DNA of 38,031 nt from Armatimonadota bacterium (GCA_015486155.1 WFSF01000099.1:1-38031), one strand, 5' to 3'. Positions 18,679-29,020 are shown, numbered from the stretch's first letter. Numbers and translations are program-made. The notes: a model not told the origin generated them from the sequence alone.

Positions 18679-18721
18679 TTGACACGGTTGGGGGAAATGC
18701 TGTAAAGTTAGGCAAACCTAA
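18679..18721 (+). promoter_or_regulatory. Promoter (TTGACA-16 bp-TGTAAA) overlapped by a DtxR/IdeR-like operator TAAAGTTAGGCAAACCTAA
   Basis: -35 18679-18684, -10 18701-18706; operator 18703-18721 matches the recalled IdeR/DtxR consensus TTAGGTTAGGCTAACCTAA at 16/19 positions, with core TTAGG-N4-CCTAA. Confidence 0.8.
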
Positions 18722-18754
18722 ACGTGAATCTTGTCTTCCCTAAAGGAGGGAGAG

Positions 18755-19453
18755 GTGGCGCCCGGCGCGGAGACGCTGTCACAGACGATTGAGGAATACG
18801 TGGAGACGATCCACCGCTTCAGCCGCAGGCCGGAGGGCGCCTCCACGACCGGACTCGCCAAATACCTTGGAGTGAGGCCGGCCACGGTGAGCGGGATGTT
18901 GAGGCGGCTGTCCGCGCTGGGGCTCGTCACCTATCGCAGATATCGTCACATCGCGCTGACCGAGAAGGGCGAGCGTCTGGCCAGGGATGTGATCAAGCGG
19001 CATCGTCTGGCGGAGCGATTGTTGACCGATCTGCTGAAGATGCCTCTTGCGGAGGCCCACGAAGAGGCGCGCAAGCTGGGGCACGCGGTGTCTCCGAAGG
19101 TGGCCGCCCGCCTTACGGAGGTCCTCGGCTCGCCCAAATCCTGCCCTCACGGGCATCCGGTGGATGTATCCGGCAGGGATGCCACCATCCCCCTGACGGA
19201 CGCGCCCACCGACCGGCCGATGACCATATCAAGGCTGGATGACGAGACCGCGGAGGTGGTGCGCTATCTTGCCGATCGAGGTCTTCTTCCGGGTCGGAAG
19301 GTCATTCTGCGCGAGGTGGATCCGCTGAACGCGACGGTGGCGCTTGAAACCGAGGGGGGAAGGTATACGGTGGGTTATTCACTTGCCGCAAACATCCGAG
19401 TGGACAGGCCGAAGCGCAGGGAAAAGGGCTCCACAAGCAGAAGCAAGGACTAG
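18755..19453 (+). CDS. DtxR family metal-dependent transcriptional repressor
   Basis: 'TIEEYVETIHRFSRR...TTGLAKYLGVRPATVSGMLRRLSALGLVTYRRYRHIALTEKGERLA', 'EAHEEARKLGHAVS', 'CPHGHPV', C-terminal SH3-like domain. GTG at 18755 after AAAGGAGGG. Confidence 0.95.
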   Translation: MAPGAETLSQTIEEYVETIHRFSRRPEGASTTGLAKYLGVRPATVSGMLRRLSALGLVTYRRYRHIALTEKGERLARDVIKRHRLAERLLTDLLKMPLAEAHEEARKLGHAVSPKVAARLTEVLGSPKSCPHGHPVDVSGRDATIPLTDAPTDRPMTISRLDDETAEVVRYLADRGLLPGRKVILREVDPLNATVALETEGGRYTVGYSLAANIRVDRPKRREKGSTSRSKD

Positions 19454-19505
19454 CGCGGGAGTGGACCGAGGGAGCGTGGTGGGCAGTGCTTGGAGCAGGA
19501 GAGAG

Positions 19506-19775
19506 GTGCCAGTGGTAAAGCAGCCGGATGCGATGTCTTTGATCTCTCTCGCGCCGGGGCAGCGCGCGCGAGTCGAGGCCATATGTTGCGGCCAGGGATT
19601 TCGCATGCGGCTGGCGGCCCTTGGGATCATTCCGGGGACCGTGATCACGGTGTTGCGCAATGCAGGCGCCGGCCCGGTGATAGTGGAGGCGAGAGGAGGA
19701 AGGTTGGCGCTCGGACGCGGGCAGGCGGCGAAAATCGAAGTGCGGCCGACCTCCGGCGAGACGAGGGGAGGCTAG
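19506..19775 (+). CDS. feoA: Ferrous iron transport protein A
   Basis: 'SLISLAPGQRARVEAICCGQGFRMRLAALGIIPGTVITVLRNAGAGPVIVEARGGRLALGRGQAAKIEV'. Confidence 0.9.
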   Translation: MPVVKQPDAMSLISLAPGQRARVEAICCGQGFRMRLAALGIIPGTVITVLRNAGAGPVIVEARGGRLALGRGQAAKIEVRPTSGETRGG

Positions 19776-21784
19776 TGGCGAGCGGACCGAAGGCGTCTCC
19801 AAAGGTCATCCGGGTGGCGCTGGCCGGCAATCCCAATGTCGGCAAGAGCACCATCTTCAACATTCTCACCGGCCTCCATCAGCATGTGGGCAACTGGCCC
19901 GGCAAGACCGTCGAACGCAAGGAGGGCGCCTGCCGTCTGGAGGGCTATCTCCTGGAGTGCATGGACCTGCCGGGAACCTACTCGCTGACCGCTCACTCGG
20001 CCGAGGAGATAGTCGCCCGCGATTATGTGCTGAAGGAGCGGCCGGACGTCGTAGTGGTGATCCTCGACGCCTCGAACATCGAGCGCAACTGCTATCTCTT
20101 GGTACAGGTGCTGGAGCTCACCGACCAAGTGGTCGTGGGGCTGAACATGATGGACCTGGCGGGGGTCAAGGGCTATCGCATCTTCCCCGACAAACTCGAA
20201 GAGATCCTGGGCGTCCCCGTGGTTCCCATGGTGGCGCGCAGAGCGGAAGGGTGCCAGGAACTCCTGAAGGCGATCATAGAGGTCGGCACCGGTCAACGCG
20301 CCACCTCTCCCCGCCCCATCCGCTACGGGGCGGCGGAGAGCACTCTGGCCAGGCTCCAGGAGCTCCTTGCAGGAGAGAACCTGGAGGGGCTGCCGGCTCG
20401 CTGGGTGGCGCTGAAGATGCTCGAGGGGGACGAAGAGGTTGAGCGGTTGGAGGAGCGGGCCGTTTCCCCGGAGACGCGGGAGCGGATACACGCCTTCCTG
20501 CGGCAGCATGAGTATGGGCCCGCGGTGATCGCGGATGCGCGTTACGCCTGGATCGAGGAGGTGCTGGCCGAAGGCATGGAGCGCCCCGCGCGCTCGGTGA
20601 TCACCTTCACCGACCGGATCGACCATGTGGTCACCCATAGATTTCTCGGCCTGCCCATCTTGCTGGCGATCTTCGTCTGCGTATTCTGGCTGACTTTCAA
20701 GGTGAGCGCCCCCCTCTCCGACTTGCTGGACGCCGGGTTCGGACGGTTGAGCACATGGACCGCGGCGGCGCTGGCCTCCTACCCATCCTGGTTCGTCAGT
20801 CTCTTGTCCGACGGCGTGATTCCCGGGGTCGGCGGCGTCCTCAGCTTCCTGCCCATCATCCTCATTCTCTTCCTCTTCCTGGGGCTGCTGGAGGACAGCG
20901 GATACATGGCGCGCGCCGCCTTCGTGACAGACCGCATCATGCACGCCATGGGGCTGCACGGCAAGGCGTTCCTCTGTCTGCTGGTGTCATACGGGTGCAA
21001 CGTCCCCGGGATCATGGCGACGCGCATCCTGGAGAGCGAGCGCGACCGGCTGCTGGCAATCCTGGTCAATCCCCTCATCCCATGCGCCGCGCGCATCGCG
21101 GTGGCCGCGTTCTTCGTCGGGGCCTTTTTCCCCTCACCCAAGAACACCTTGGTGATGGGGTCTCTCTACGCGCTCAGCCTGGCGATGGTGGTGTTCGTCG
21201 GCTTCGTGCTCAGGCGGGTGGTGCTTCCCGGCGAGGAAGCGCCCTTCATGATGGAGCTGCCGCTCTACCGCAAGCCGAACGTGCGCAATTTGGCCGTGTA
21301 CACCGGGTGGCGTCTCTTGGCCTTCCTGAAGAAGGCGGGGACGGTCATCCTGGGCGCCTCGGTCGTCATCTGGCTCCTCTCCTCCTATCCCGTGGGCGCC
21401 GATCTCCCGCACACCTACCTGGGGCGGCTGGGGTTCCTGCTCCAGCCTGTGGGAAGGCTGGTGGGATTCGATTGGCGGATGAGCGTGGCCCTGCTGACCG
21501 GATTCGCGGCCAAGGAAACTTCCCTTGCCACCCTTGCCGTGTTGTACCACGCGGAGGGGGAAAGTCTGGTGCAGACCCTGCAGCAGAACATGAGCCCCCT
21601 GGTGGCGCTGGTGTTCGTGGTGGTGCAGCTCCTCTACATACCCTGCCTGGCGACGGTGGCGGTGATGCGCAGCGAAACCAACAGCTGGAAATGGCCGTTG
21701 GTCGCCATGGCCTATTCCTTGCTGCTGGCGGGAGGGCTCGGGTTCCTCATCTTCCAGGTGGGCCGCGCCCTGGGTCTGGGCTAG
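19775..21784 (+). CDS. feoB: Ferrous iron transporter B
   Basis: G domain 'ALAGNPNVGKSTIFNILTGLHQHVGNWPGKTVE', 'DLPGTYSLTAHSAEE', 'GLNMMDLA'; membrane core 'SYGCNVPGIMATRILESERDRLLAILVNPLIPCAARI'. GTG start overlaps the feoA stop. Confidence 0.97.
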   Translation: MASGPKASPKVIRVALAGNPNVGKSTIFNILTGLHQHVGNWPGKTVERKEGACRLEGYLLECMDLPGTYSLTAHSAEEIVARDYVLKERPDVVVVILDASNIERNCYLLVQVLELTDQVVVGLNMMDLAGVKGYRIFPDKLEEILGVPVVPMVARRAEGCQELLKAIIEVGTGQRATSPRPIRYGAAESTLARLQELLAGENLEGLPARWVALKMLEGDEEVERLEERAVSPETRERIHAFLRQHEYGPAVIADARYAWIEEVLAEGMERPARSVITFTDRIDHVVTHRFLGLPILLAIFVCVFWLTFKVSAPLSDLLDAGFGRLSTWTAAALASYPSWFVSLLSDGVIPGVGGVLSFLPIILILFLFLGLLEDSGYMARAAFVTDRIMHAMGLHGKAFLCLLVSYGCNVPGIMATRILESERDRLLAILVNPLIPCAARIAVAAFFVGAFFPSPKNTLVMGSLYALSLAMVVFVGFVLRRVVLPGEEAPFMMELPLYRKPNVRNLAVYTGWRLLAFLKKAGTVILGASVVIWLLSSYPVGADLPHTYLGRLGFLLQPVGRLVGFDWRMSVALLTGFAAKETSLATLAVLYHAEGESLVQTLQQNMSPLVALVFVVVQLLYIPCLATVAVMRSETNSWKWPLVAMAYSLLLAGGLGFLIFQVGRALGLG

Positions 21785-24700
21785 CCGCCGGATCCCTTTG
21801 ACTTCGGCTCCGGTCGGGCTTCCTCTGCCGCCTTCTCGACGTTCACCTCCGTCCGATCCGTGGCGCTGTTGCCCGCGGCGTCGAAGGCGCGTACTTCGAT
21901 CTCGTGCGCGCCCGCCGAGAGAGGGTCGGTGGACACCGAGAAGTCGGCCAGAGAGTACTCGATCATCGGCAGGGGCAAAGACCGCCAGGGGCCGTCGCCG
22001 ACGCGATACTCCACGCTGCGGATGGGGGAGAGCGCGTCCGCCGCCATTCCCTTGAGGTGCGCCCGCCCATCGCCTGTGACCGAGACGGAGGAGTCGAAGA
22101 TCATCACCGTGGGCGGAGTGTTGTCCACCACCACTGGCGCCAGCGCCTCCGCCTCCATGGGTTCATCGGGGCGGCTGTGCGCGTCGGTCGCCTTCACCCG
22201 CAACAGGTATTGCCCGTCCTCCTTGTTTGTGGTATCCCACTCGTATTGGGTGGAGGAGAGATCCTTCTTCAAGTCCTCCCAGGTCTTCCCGGCGTCGTCG
22301 GATACGGACACTTGATACACGAGTCTGTCCTTGTCCGGGTCCTTCGCGCTCCACTTGATCTTCAGCTTCTTCGCCACTCGATCCCCGGGGAGCGGAGATT
22401 TCAGAGTGCAGGTGGGCGGGCGGTTCTGCGGGAGGCGGGAGACGCGCACCGAGGTCACCTCGGGGGTGACGCTGCGGTTTTCGGAGGTCAAGGTGAGGCG
22501 ATACTGGAGATAGCGCGCGGGTGGGCTGGCGATCATCCCGTCCACCACAGGCACCCAATCGCTCCAGTGATCTTTGGGGTCGGGCGAGTCTCCGGAGCGG
22601 GTCTCCGCCTTGACCGCCGTTCCCTCAGGCGCGGCCGCCGCCCACTCCAGCCGCCCCCAGCGGGCGGTGCGGCCGGCGTCCAGGGGCGCGGATTCGAGGC
22701 GGCCCGAGCCCGCGTAGCCCGGCCCGAGCTCCTGCAGTACACACGGCCCGGTAAATCCCACGTATACTTTCCCCTCGGATTCCGCGATCGCGGTGGCGAG
22801 ACCGGCCTCCGGTTTGAAAATCACCTTCGGGCGCGCGTCGGGGCCGACGGCGATTACCCGCCCATCGGAGCCGGTCGCCGCGACGACGCTGCCGTCCTCC
22901 ATGGTTGCCAGTCCGTACACCGCGCGCTGGTCTGTCTTGCCCCAGGCGGAGGGCAGACCGTGGGAGGGAATGCGGTAGATATCGCCACCGGGCGCGCCCG
23001 CCGCGTAAAGGGTCCCATCGCGGGCGAGCGCCAGCGCCTCCACCGAAGCGGCGTGCAGGCGGCAGACGGTGGAGACGGAGCCGTCGGGCGCGATGCGGTA
23101 GACGAGGCCCGCGTTCGCGGTGCCCGCGTACAGGTCGCCGGAGGGAGCGCGGACCAGGGAGACCACATTCGCCGCGGGCAGGGTCGCAAGTAATCGCCCG
23201 GTGAAAGCGCCATCCGCTCCGGGGCGGATGGCGTACACCCGTCCGGGCACCCCCGAGCCCGCGTAGATCGTGCCCCCGGGGCCCATCGTCAGACACCAGA
23301 GATAGGTATCGCCGGAACTGTAGATGACTTCACCCTTACCGTCCGGCGTGATCCGAAAGAGTCTGCCGTGGGGCGAGGTCGCCGCGTAGAGGTTCCCCTG
23401 TTTGTCGAACGCGAGGTCGTGTACGTTCATCTCGCCGGTGGCGAAGAACTCCTTGACCTCGCCGTCGGGGGAAACCGCGTAGATCTTTCCCTCCGTACCG
23501 GTGCCTACATAGGCGACGCCGCCGCGCACGGCCACACACCAGATCACCTCCGCGTCGAGCCGCGCCACTTCGTGGTCGGAAAGGGCCAGCGTGACGCGGC
23601 CGTCCGAGCGCACTGCGATGTCCTGCATCTTCGCCCGCGCGTAATCCCGCTTAGAGCGATGCACCCATGTGTCTGGCGCCTTGGTGAGGGGTCTGGCCGC
23701 CTTCTCCTGTTCGTTCTTCTTCGGCTGTTCGTCTCCGTCGCCGGCATTCTCGACGGCCAGCGGAAGCATCCAGTCGGTCACGGGCACGGAATCCAGCGAA
23801 TATGCGCTCGTCTCCTCCCCTCCCGCTTCCGGTCCCGGCTCTTCCTCCGGTTGCTCCACCGGAGGCGAAGCCCCGTGGGGGGCCGCGCCCATGGCGCTCT
23901 CCACCAGCAGCGTCGTCGTCTGGCGGCCGAGCAGTACCCATTGAGTGGGTTTCACCAGCTTCAGGATTCTCGCCGCCGGCCTCAAGTCCGTAGGGTGGGT
24001 GGCCCGCAACGCGGCCATGGCGCCGGCCGGCAGCTCCGGCAGTTCCTCGCCGAGCAATCCTACGCCCCTCCTCGAGAGCCCTACCTGGACGACCAGCTGG
24101 GAGGCATTGCCGCGCTCTAGATACCGGTCGATCAACTGGTCCAGCGACACCGCGCGCGGGCGGTGCGCTCCCAGTGAGGCGCGCGCCTGCTCCTCCAGGC
24201 TGCCGCTGCTCACCGCAACGCGGACCGAACCGCGGGGCAGGTCGGGCGGGAGCGGAATCTCCACCGGCACTTCCACAGGGGGCTCCCCGTGGGGGCGAAG
24301 AGTCACCAAGAGCGTGGCCGTCTCCCCGGCCTTCACCCGGGACTTGACCGCCCGCACCCGCTCGATGGTCGCCGTGCGCCGCTGTTTCGTCACCTCCACC
24401 TGAATGTGGATGGATTTAAACCGGAGGGAGCCGAGAGGGTTGTCCGTGAAGGCCGTCAGCGGCTGAAGCACCAGGGGAAGCACGGTGAGGCCGGCGTCGT
24501 TGTCATCGTAGGCCCACTCCTCACGGACCAGCGGCTCCCTGCCCGCGACGTCCAGCTCGATGCGCACATGAGTGGTGCCCCGGGTCACCCTGCCGCGCAC
24601 CTCGTCGAGGGCGGTCAGCGAGGACACGGCCACCAGAGAAGGCATCAGCTCCTTGGTTCTCACCACCTGAAGCGAGTATTTGCGGGTCTTGCCCAGGTCC

Positions 24701-25689
24701 TCGTCGGTGACCTCCATGGTCACGGGCAGGAGGTCCGCCTTCTTCCCCAATTCCCCGGCGATCGCCGCCTGATTATCGCGGTAGACGACGCCCACTGGCC
24801 TGGTGGGAGCCATGATCTTGTTGGACATCTGGAGGTTGGGCATGATGTCGTACACGTAGGCCCCGGTGAGAGGCAGGTCCACCGCCCCGAGCTGCATCAA
24901 GGGATGCCCGAAAGCGAGGATGCGCTTTCCGTCGTTGAGGGTGACCGTACCCAGCGCGCTGATGTCGAAGTCTCCGCTCACCAATTTCACACCAACCCCG
25001 GCCCCCGGCACCAGGGGAGGGTTGAGCTCCTCTTCGCTCCCTCCGGCTCCCTGCATCACTTGCAGACCATAGGGGGCGAGGAGCTTGGAGAGCCTGGACA
25101 CCGCTCGCTGATTGTAGCCGGAAACCTGCACCATTCCCCCGAGGGGGGCGAGGGTGATCACCCCCGGCGGGTCGCCCTTGCCCCGGGCGGGCAGGCCCAC
25201 CCGCACCCGGGTGACCGGCCGGCCGTCCACCATCACGGGCTCGACGGGCCTTCCGCCGGAGGCGACGGCGGGGGCTTTCGTGGTTCCCTCCTGCCATACC
25301 TTCAGCATTTCCTCGATGGGGGTGATGCCGGTGATGGGCTCCTTGCTGAAGGTCCAGCCGAGGGCGATCGCCCCGACCAGTTTCCCATCGATGTAGACCG
25401 GGCTTCCGCTCATGCCCCCGATGATTCCGCTCTTGCGCTCCACCACCGGTCCGTTCAGCACCTTGGCCAGGATCACGCTGCGGGTGCCCTGGAACTTGTG
25501 GAGCACGCCAATGATCTCCAGGTCGAAAGACTGAATCTTGGTGCCGCGGAAGACGGACTTGCCCACCGCGCGCTGTCCGGCCTTGACCTGACTCAGGGGA
25601 TAAATGGGAACCGGCGGCTCGGCGCCGGCGCTGGTGACCGCCAGAGCAATGACGGCCGTCGCCAGCAAGAGGCGAAAGCGGTGCAACAT
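21781..25689 (-). CDS. Large secreted SpoIVB-type (S55) peptidase-like protein with C-terminal beta-propeller and Ig/fibronectin-like domains
   Basis: Signal-like N-terminus, 'FDLEIIGVLHKFQGTRSVILAKVLNGPVVERKSGIIGGMSGSPVYIDGKLVGAIALGWTF', 'GTVTLNDGKRILAFGHPLM'; then ~6-7 propeller repeats ('GNLYAATSPHGRLFRITPDG', 'GTIYAGSGVPGRVYAIRPG') and C-terminal Ig-like repeats. ATG at 25689 after ACAGGAG. Confidence 0.85.
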   Translation of the reverse strand: MLHRFRLLLATAVIALAVTSAGAEPPVPIYPLSQVKAGQRAVGKSVFRGTKIQSFDLEIIGVLHKFQGTRSVILAKVLNGPVVERKSGIIGGMSGSPVYIDGKLVGAIALGWTFSKEPITGITPIEEMLKVWQEGTTKAPAVASGGRPVEPVMVDGRPVTRVRVGLPARGKGDPPGVITLAPLGGMVQVSGYNQRAVSRLSKLLAPYGLQVMQGAGGSEEELNPPLVPGAGVGVKLVSGDFDISALGTVTLNDGKRILAFGHPLMQLGAVDLPLTGAYVYDIMPNLQMSNKIMAPTRPVGVVYRDNQAAIAGELGKKADLLPVTMEVTDEDLGKTRKYSLQVVRTKELMPSLVAVSSLTALDEVRGRVTRGTTHVRIELDVAGREPLVREEWAYDDNDAGLTVLPLVLQPLTAFTDNPLGSLRFKSIHIQVEVTKQRRTATIERVRAVKSRVKAGETATLLVTLRPHGEPPVEVPVEIPLPPDLPRGSVRVAVSSGSLEEQARASLGAHRPRAVSLDQLIDRYLERGNASQLVVQVGLSRRGVGLLGEELPELPAGAMAALRATHPTDLRPAARILKLVKPTQWVLLGRQTTTLLVESAMGAAPHGASPPVEQPEEEPGPEAGGEETSAYSLDSVPVTDWMLPLAVENAGDGDEQPKKNEQEKAARPLTKAPDTWVHRSKRDYARAKMQDIAVRSDGRVTLALSDHEVARLDAEVIWCVAVRGGVAYVGTGTEGKIYAVSPDGEVKEFFATGEMNVHDLAFDKQGNLYAATSPHGRLFRITPDGKGEVIYSSGDTYLWCLTMGPGGTIYAGSGVPGRVYAIRPGADGAFTGRLLATLPAANVVSLVRAPSGDLYAGTANAGLVYRIAPDGSVSTVCRLHAASVEALALARDGTLYAAGAPGGDIYRIPSHGLPSAWGKTDQRAVYGLATMEDGSVVAATGSDGRVIAVGPDARPKVIFKPEAGLATAIAESEGKVYVGFTGPCVLQELGPGYAGSGRLESAPLDAGRTARWGRLEWAAAAPEGTAVKAETRSGDSPDPKDHWSDWVPVVDGMIASPPARYLQYRLTLTSENRSVTPEVTSVRVSRLPQNRPPTCTLKSPLPGDRVAKKLKIKWSAKDPDKDRLVYQVSVSDDAGKTWEDLKKDLSSTQYEWDTTNKEDGQYLLRVKATDAHSRPDEPMEAEALAPVVVDNTPPTVMIFDSSVSVTGDGRAHLKGMAADALSPIRSVEYRVGDGPWRSLPLPMIEYSLADFSVSTDPLSAGAHEIEVRAFDAAGNSATDRTEVNVEKAAEEARPEPKSKGSGG

Positions 25690-25771
25690 GATCGTAGCTC
25701 CTGTCACGGGGGCGCGGGGCGCCCGCCCGAGGCGAGTTCGTGCCCGAGAAACGCACGGGGAAAGCGCGGAG

Positions 25772-25801
25772 AGGATAGCATTTGACGCGGGCCGCGGTCA
25801 A
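25772..25801 (-). promoter_or_regulatory. Promoter for the S55-like gene (TTGACC-18 bp-TATCCT on minus)
   Basis: + strand AGGATA 25772-25777 and GGTCAA 25796-25801. Confidence 0.55.
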
Positions 25802-25887
25802 GGAAAACGCGGCCCCACCGCGCGTCGAGTCGGCAACATGCACCGTAAGAGGAGTGAATCGGCCGCGCCCTCTGCAGGGGCGAACGG

Positions 25888-27804
25888 CTAGGCCGGCTGG
25901 GGCTGCTCTCCCGGAAGCGGAGGCTCGGTTTCCCTCTCCTGGGCCGGCTCGGTCTCTTCGTCGTGCTCCACGGGTTCCGAGCGGTCGGGCGGCCGCGCGG
26001 GGAGGGTTTCGCCGCGCATGATGGCCCGCACCTCGTCCCCGGAAAGGGTTTCCCTCTCCAGCAAGGCCGCCACCACCGCGCGCAGTTCATCGGCGTGATC
26101 TGTCAGCAGCTGCTTGGCCCGCTGGTAGCAGTCCTCGATGATGGTGGAGACCTCCCGGTCAATGGTGGAGGCGACCTGCTCGGAATAGTTGCGGTCCTCC
26201 ATGATGTCGCGCCCCAGGAAGGGCTGTTCGTACTTGCGCCCCAGGCTCACCGGCCCCAGGGCCTCGCTCATGCCGAAGTCCGTGACCATGCGGCGGGCCA
26301 GTTCGGTGGTCTTCTTCAGGTCGTCGGTGGCGCCGGTGGTGCTCTCCTGGAAGAAGATCTCCTCCGCCACCCGCCCGCCCAGGAAGACGGTGATCTGGTC
26401 GAGCAGCTCGCTCCGGGTCATGATGTAGCGGTCCTCGGTGGGGAGCTGAAGGGTGTACCCGAGGGCCATCCCCCGCTGGATGATGGACACCTTGTGCAGG
26501 GGATCGGCGTTCGGGAGCAACTCCGCGAGCACCGCGTGCCCCACCTCGTGATGCGCCAGGATGCGCCGCTCCCGGCTGGACATGATCCGGCTCTTGCGCT
26601 CCGGCCCGGCCAGCACCCGCTCGATGGAATCCTCGCAGTCGGCCATGGCGATCTTCTTGCGGTTCCTGCGGGCGGCGAGCAGCGCCGCCTCGTTCACCAT
26701 ATTCGCCAGGTCCGCGCCGGAGAATCCCGGCGTGCGCCTCGCCAGAACGGAGAGGTCAACGTCGTCGTCGAGGGGCTTGTCCTTGGTGTGGACCTTGAGG
26801 ATCGCCTCCCGCCCCCTCAGGTCCGGATTGTCCACCTGGATACGTCGGTCGAAGCGCCCCGGCCTCAGCAGCGCCGGGTCCAATACGTCCGGGCGGTTGG
26901 TGGCGGCGATCAGGATGACGCCGGAGTTGGGGTCGAATCCGTCCATCTCCACCAGCAACTGGTTGAGGGTCTGCTCCCTCTCGTCGTGGCCGCCGCCCAG
27001 GCCGGCAAACCGCTGTCTTCCCACCGCGTCTATCTCGTCGATGAACACGATACAGGGCCGGTTGGCCTTCGCCTGCTCGAAGAGGTCCCTCACCCGCGAG
27101 GCCCCGACCCCCACGAACATCTCCACGAACTCCGAGCCGCTCATGTGGAAGAAGGGCACACCGGCCTCCCCGGCCACCGCGCGCGCCAGGAGGGTTTTCC
27201 CAGAGCCCGGCGGCCCCACCAGCAGAACGCCCTTGGGGATGCGCGCGCCCAGCGCCTGGAACTTGCGCGGGTTGCGCAGAAACTCCACCACCTCCTGCAG
27301 CTCCGCCTTCGCCTCGTCGCCGCCGGCGAAGTCGTCGAAGGTGACTTTCTTGTCGGTTTCGGAGCTGCGCCGCGCCCGACTCCGTCCGAACGACATCGCC
27401 TGGCTTCCGCTCGACTGGGTCTGCCGCATCACGAACACCCAGAAAGCGACCACCAGCAACACGGTCAAAGCGAGGTAGAAGAGCCCGCTCACCCACACAT
27501 CCGAGATGGAGGGCTGCTTGAGATTCACCGTTGCCCCGCTCGCGATCACCTTGTCCAGGTAGATCGACTCGTCAGAGGGAAGGGTCACGCGGTACTGGAC
27601 GGTCTTGCCCCCCACCACGCGCTCGCCCTCGCCGACCGATTTGTAGATGGTCAGCGACTTGATCTCGCCCTTGTCCACCGCGCGCATGAACTCGCCGATG
27701 CCGATGGGCTTGCGAGATTGTCTTTGGGTCACCGACTGCTGGATCAGCACCACCGCCAGCACGATGAGCGAAATCCAGATCAGCGCTCTGAAGAAACGAG
27801 CCAA
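25888..27804 (-). CDS. ftsH: ATP-dependent zinc metalloprotease FtsH
   Basis: Walker A '[18 protein letters not shown]', SRH '[20 protein letters not shown]', zinc motif '[11 protein letters not shown]'; N-terminal TM region. Confidence 0.98.
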   Translation of the reverse strand: MARFFRALIWISLIVLAVVLIQQSVTQRQSRKPIGIGEFMRAVDKGEIKSLTIYKSVGEGERVVGGKTVQYRVTLPSDESIYLDKVIASGATVNLKQPSISDVWVSGLFYLALTVLLVVAFWVFVMRQTQSSGSQAMSFGRSRARRSSETDKKVTFDDFAGGDEAKAELQEVVEFLRNPRKFQALGARIPKGVLLVGPPGSGKTLLARAVAGEAGVPFFHMSGSEFVEMFVGVGASRVRDLFEQAKANRPCIVFIDEIDAVGRQRFAGLGGGHDEREQTLNQLLVEMDGFDPNSGVILIAATNRPDVLDPALLRPGRFDRRIQVDNPDLRGREAILKVHTKDKPLDDDVDLSVLARRTPGFSGADLANMVNEAALLAARRNRKKIAMADCEDSIERVLAGPERKSRIMSSRERRILAHHEVGHAVLAELLPNADPLHKVSIIQRGMALGYTLQLPTEDRYIMTRSELLDQITVFLGGRVAEEIFFQESTTGATDDLKKTTELARRMVTDFGMSEALGPVSLGRKYEQPFLGRDIMEDRNYSEQVASTIDREVSTIIEDCYQRAKQLLTDHADELRAVVAALLERETLSGDEVRAIMRGETLPARPPDRSEPVEHDEETEPAQERETEPPLPGEQPQPA

Positions 27805-27982
27805 CTTGTCTTCTCCTCAGCGCCCCCGGAGGGCCGCTTCCAGGCGGAAGCCGCCGCCGATCGGGAGGGAATACGAAGGCCCCACCCGACACGCGACAAT
27901 ATCCGCCCGCCACCAACGCTATTGTACCACAGGGCCGGAGATATAACCAAGGAGCCCCGCCCGCCGCCCGCGGGGAGAGATG

Positions 27983-29020
27983 TCAGCGCTCCGGGTCCGC
28001 GGAGGCTGTGGTCGGCGGGCGGGAGGCCTCCAGGCGGGCGGCCTCCCGCGCAGCCAGCGCTGCCGCGCCGATCACGCCCGCGTCATCGCCCAGTTGGGAT
28101 GGCACCAGCCGGCAGGTGGCGGCCGGCACCATGTGGGCCCGGGCCCGCACGGTGCGCAGGATGGGCTCGAAGAGCCAGCGCCCGGCCTGCGCGATGCCTC
28201 CTCCGATCACCAGTATCTCCGGGTTGTAGAGCTGAATCAGGTTGGCGATGCCGATCCCCAGGTAGTAGCCGGTCTCCTCCAGCACCTCCACCGCCAGCTC
28301 GTCTCCCTGCTCGGCGGCGTGGGCGATCAGAGCGGGCGTAACCGAGGCGAGCCGGAAGTCCACCATATCGGTGATAATGGTCTTGTTTCCCTGCTGGATC
28401 TTGCCGATCGCCCGCCGCACGATGGCGTCGCGGCCGCACAGCGCCTCCCAACATCCCCGGTTCCCACAGGTGCAGAAGGGGCCGTCGGGGAGGATGGTCA
28501 TGTGCCCCACCTCTGCGAAACCCTCGGTGGAGCCGATGCGCAATTCCCCGTCGATTATCGCCCCGCCCCCGATGCCGGTGCCGATGGTGATCATCACCAT
28601 GTTGCTGCAGCCGCGGCCCGCTCCGAACCTGTGCTCGCCCAGGGTCTGTACCGCGACATCGTTCAACATCACCGCGGGCAGCCCGAAGGCCTCCCGGAAG
28701 GGCCCCAGGATTTGCACCCCGCGGGAATCGGCGAAGTTGGGGGAGAATATGCAAATGCCCTCACGGGAGCGAAGCGCGCCGGCCACCCCCAACCCAACCG
28801 CGGAGATGTCTTTGACGGTGTAGCCCGCGTTCTCTATCGCCTCCGCCGCCGCATCCACCGCCCGCGCGATGGCGGCCCGCATTCCCGCGTCGGCCAGGGA
28901 CGGCCTGCGAGCTTCGCCCTGGATGTGCCCAGTGCTGTCCACTACCCCCGCGCGGATGTTGGTGCCTCCGATATCCACGCCCACGTAGCGCCGCGCGCTC
29001 TTGGGCAAGGCCTCCTCCAC
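27983..29020 (-). CDS. ROK family protein (glucokinase-like)
   Basis: 'VGVDIGGTNIRAGVVD', 'TIGTGIGGGAIIDGEL', ROK zinc motif 'CTCGNRGCWEALCG'. GTG start at 29020 with AGGAGG ribosome-binding site. Confidence 0.93.
   Translation of the reverse strand: MEEALPKSARRYVGVDIGGTNIRAGVVDSTGHIQGEARRPSLADAGMRAAIARAVDAAAEAIENAGYTVKDISAVGLGVAGALRSREGICIFSPNFADSRGVQILGPFREAFGLPAVMLNDVAVQTLGEHRFGAGRGCSNMVMITIGTGIGGGAIIDGELRIGSTEGFAEVGHMTILPDGPFCTCGNRGCWEALCGRDAIVRRAIGKIQQGNKTIITDMVDFRLASVTPALIAHAAEQGDELAVEVLEETGYYLGIGIANLIQLYNPEILVIGGGIAQAGRWLFEPILRTVRARAHMVPAATCRLVPSQLGDDAGVIGAAALAAREAARLEASRPPTTASADPER

Noticed and set aside
25963-28341. 792-aa plus-strand ORF opposite ftsH and the ROK gene
   Set aside because: Spans two well-supported minus-strand genes and their intergenic region; no recognisable domain; GC-codon artefact.
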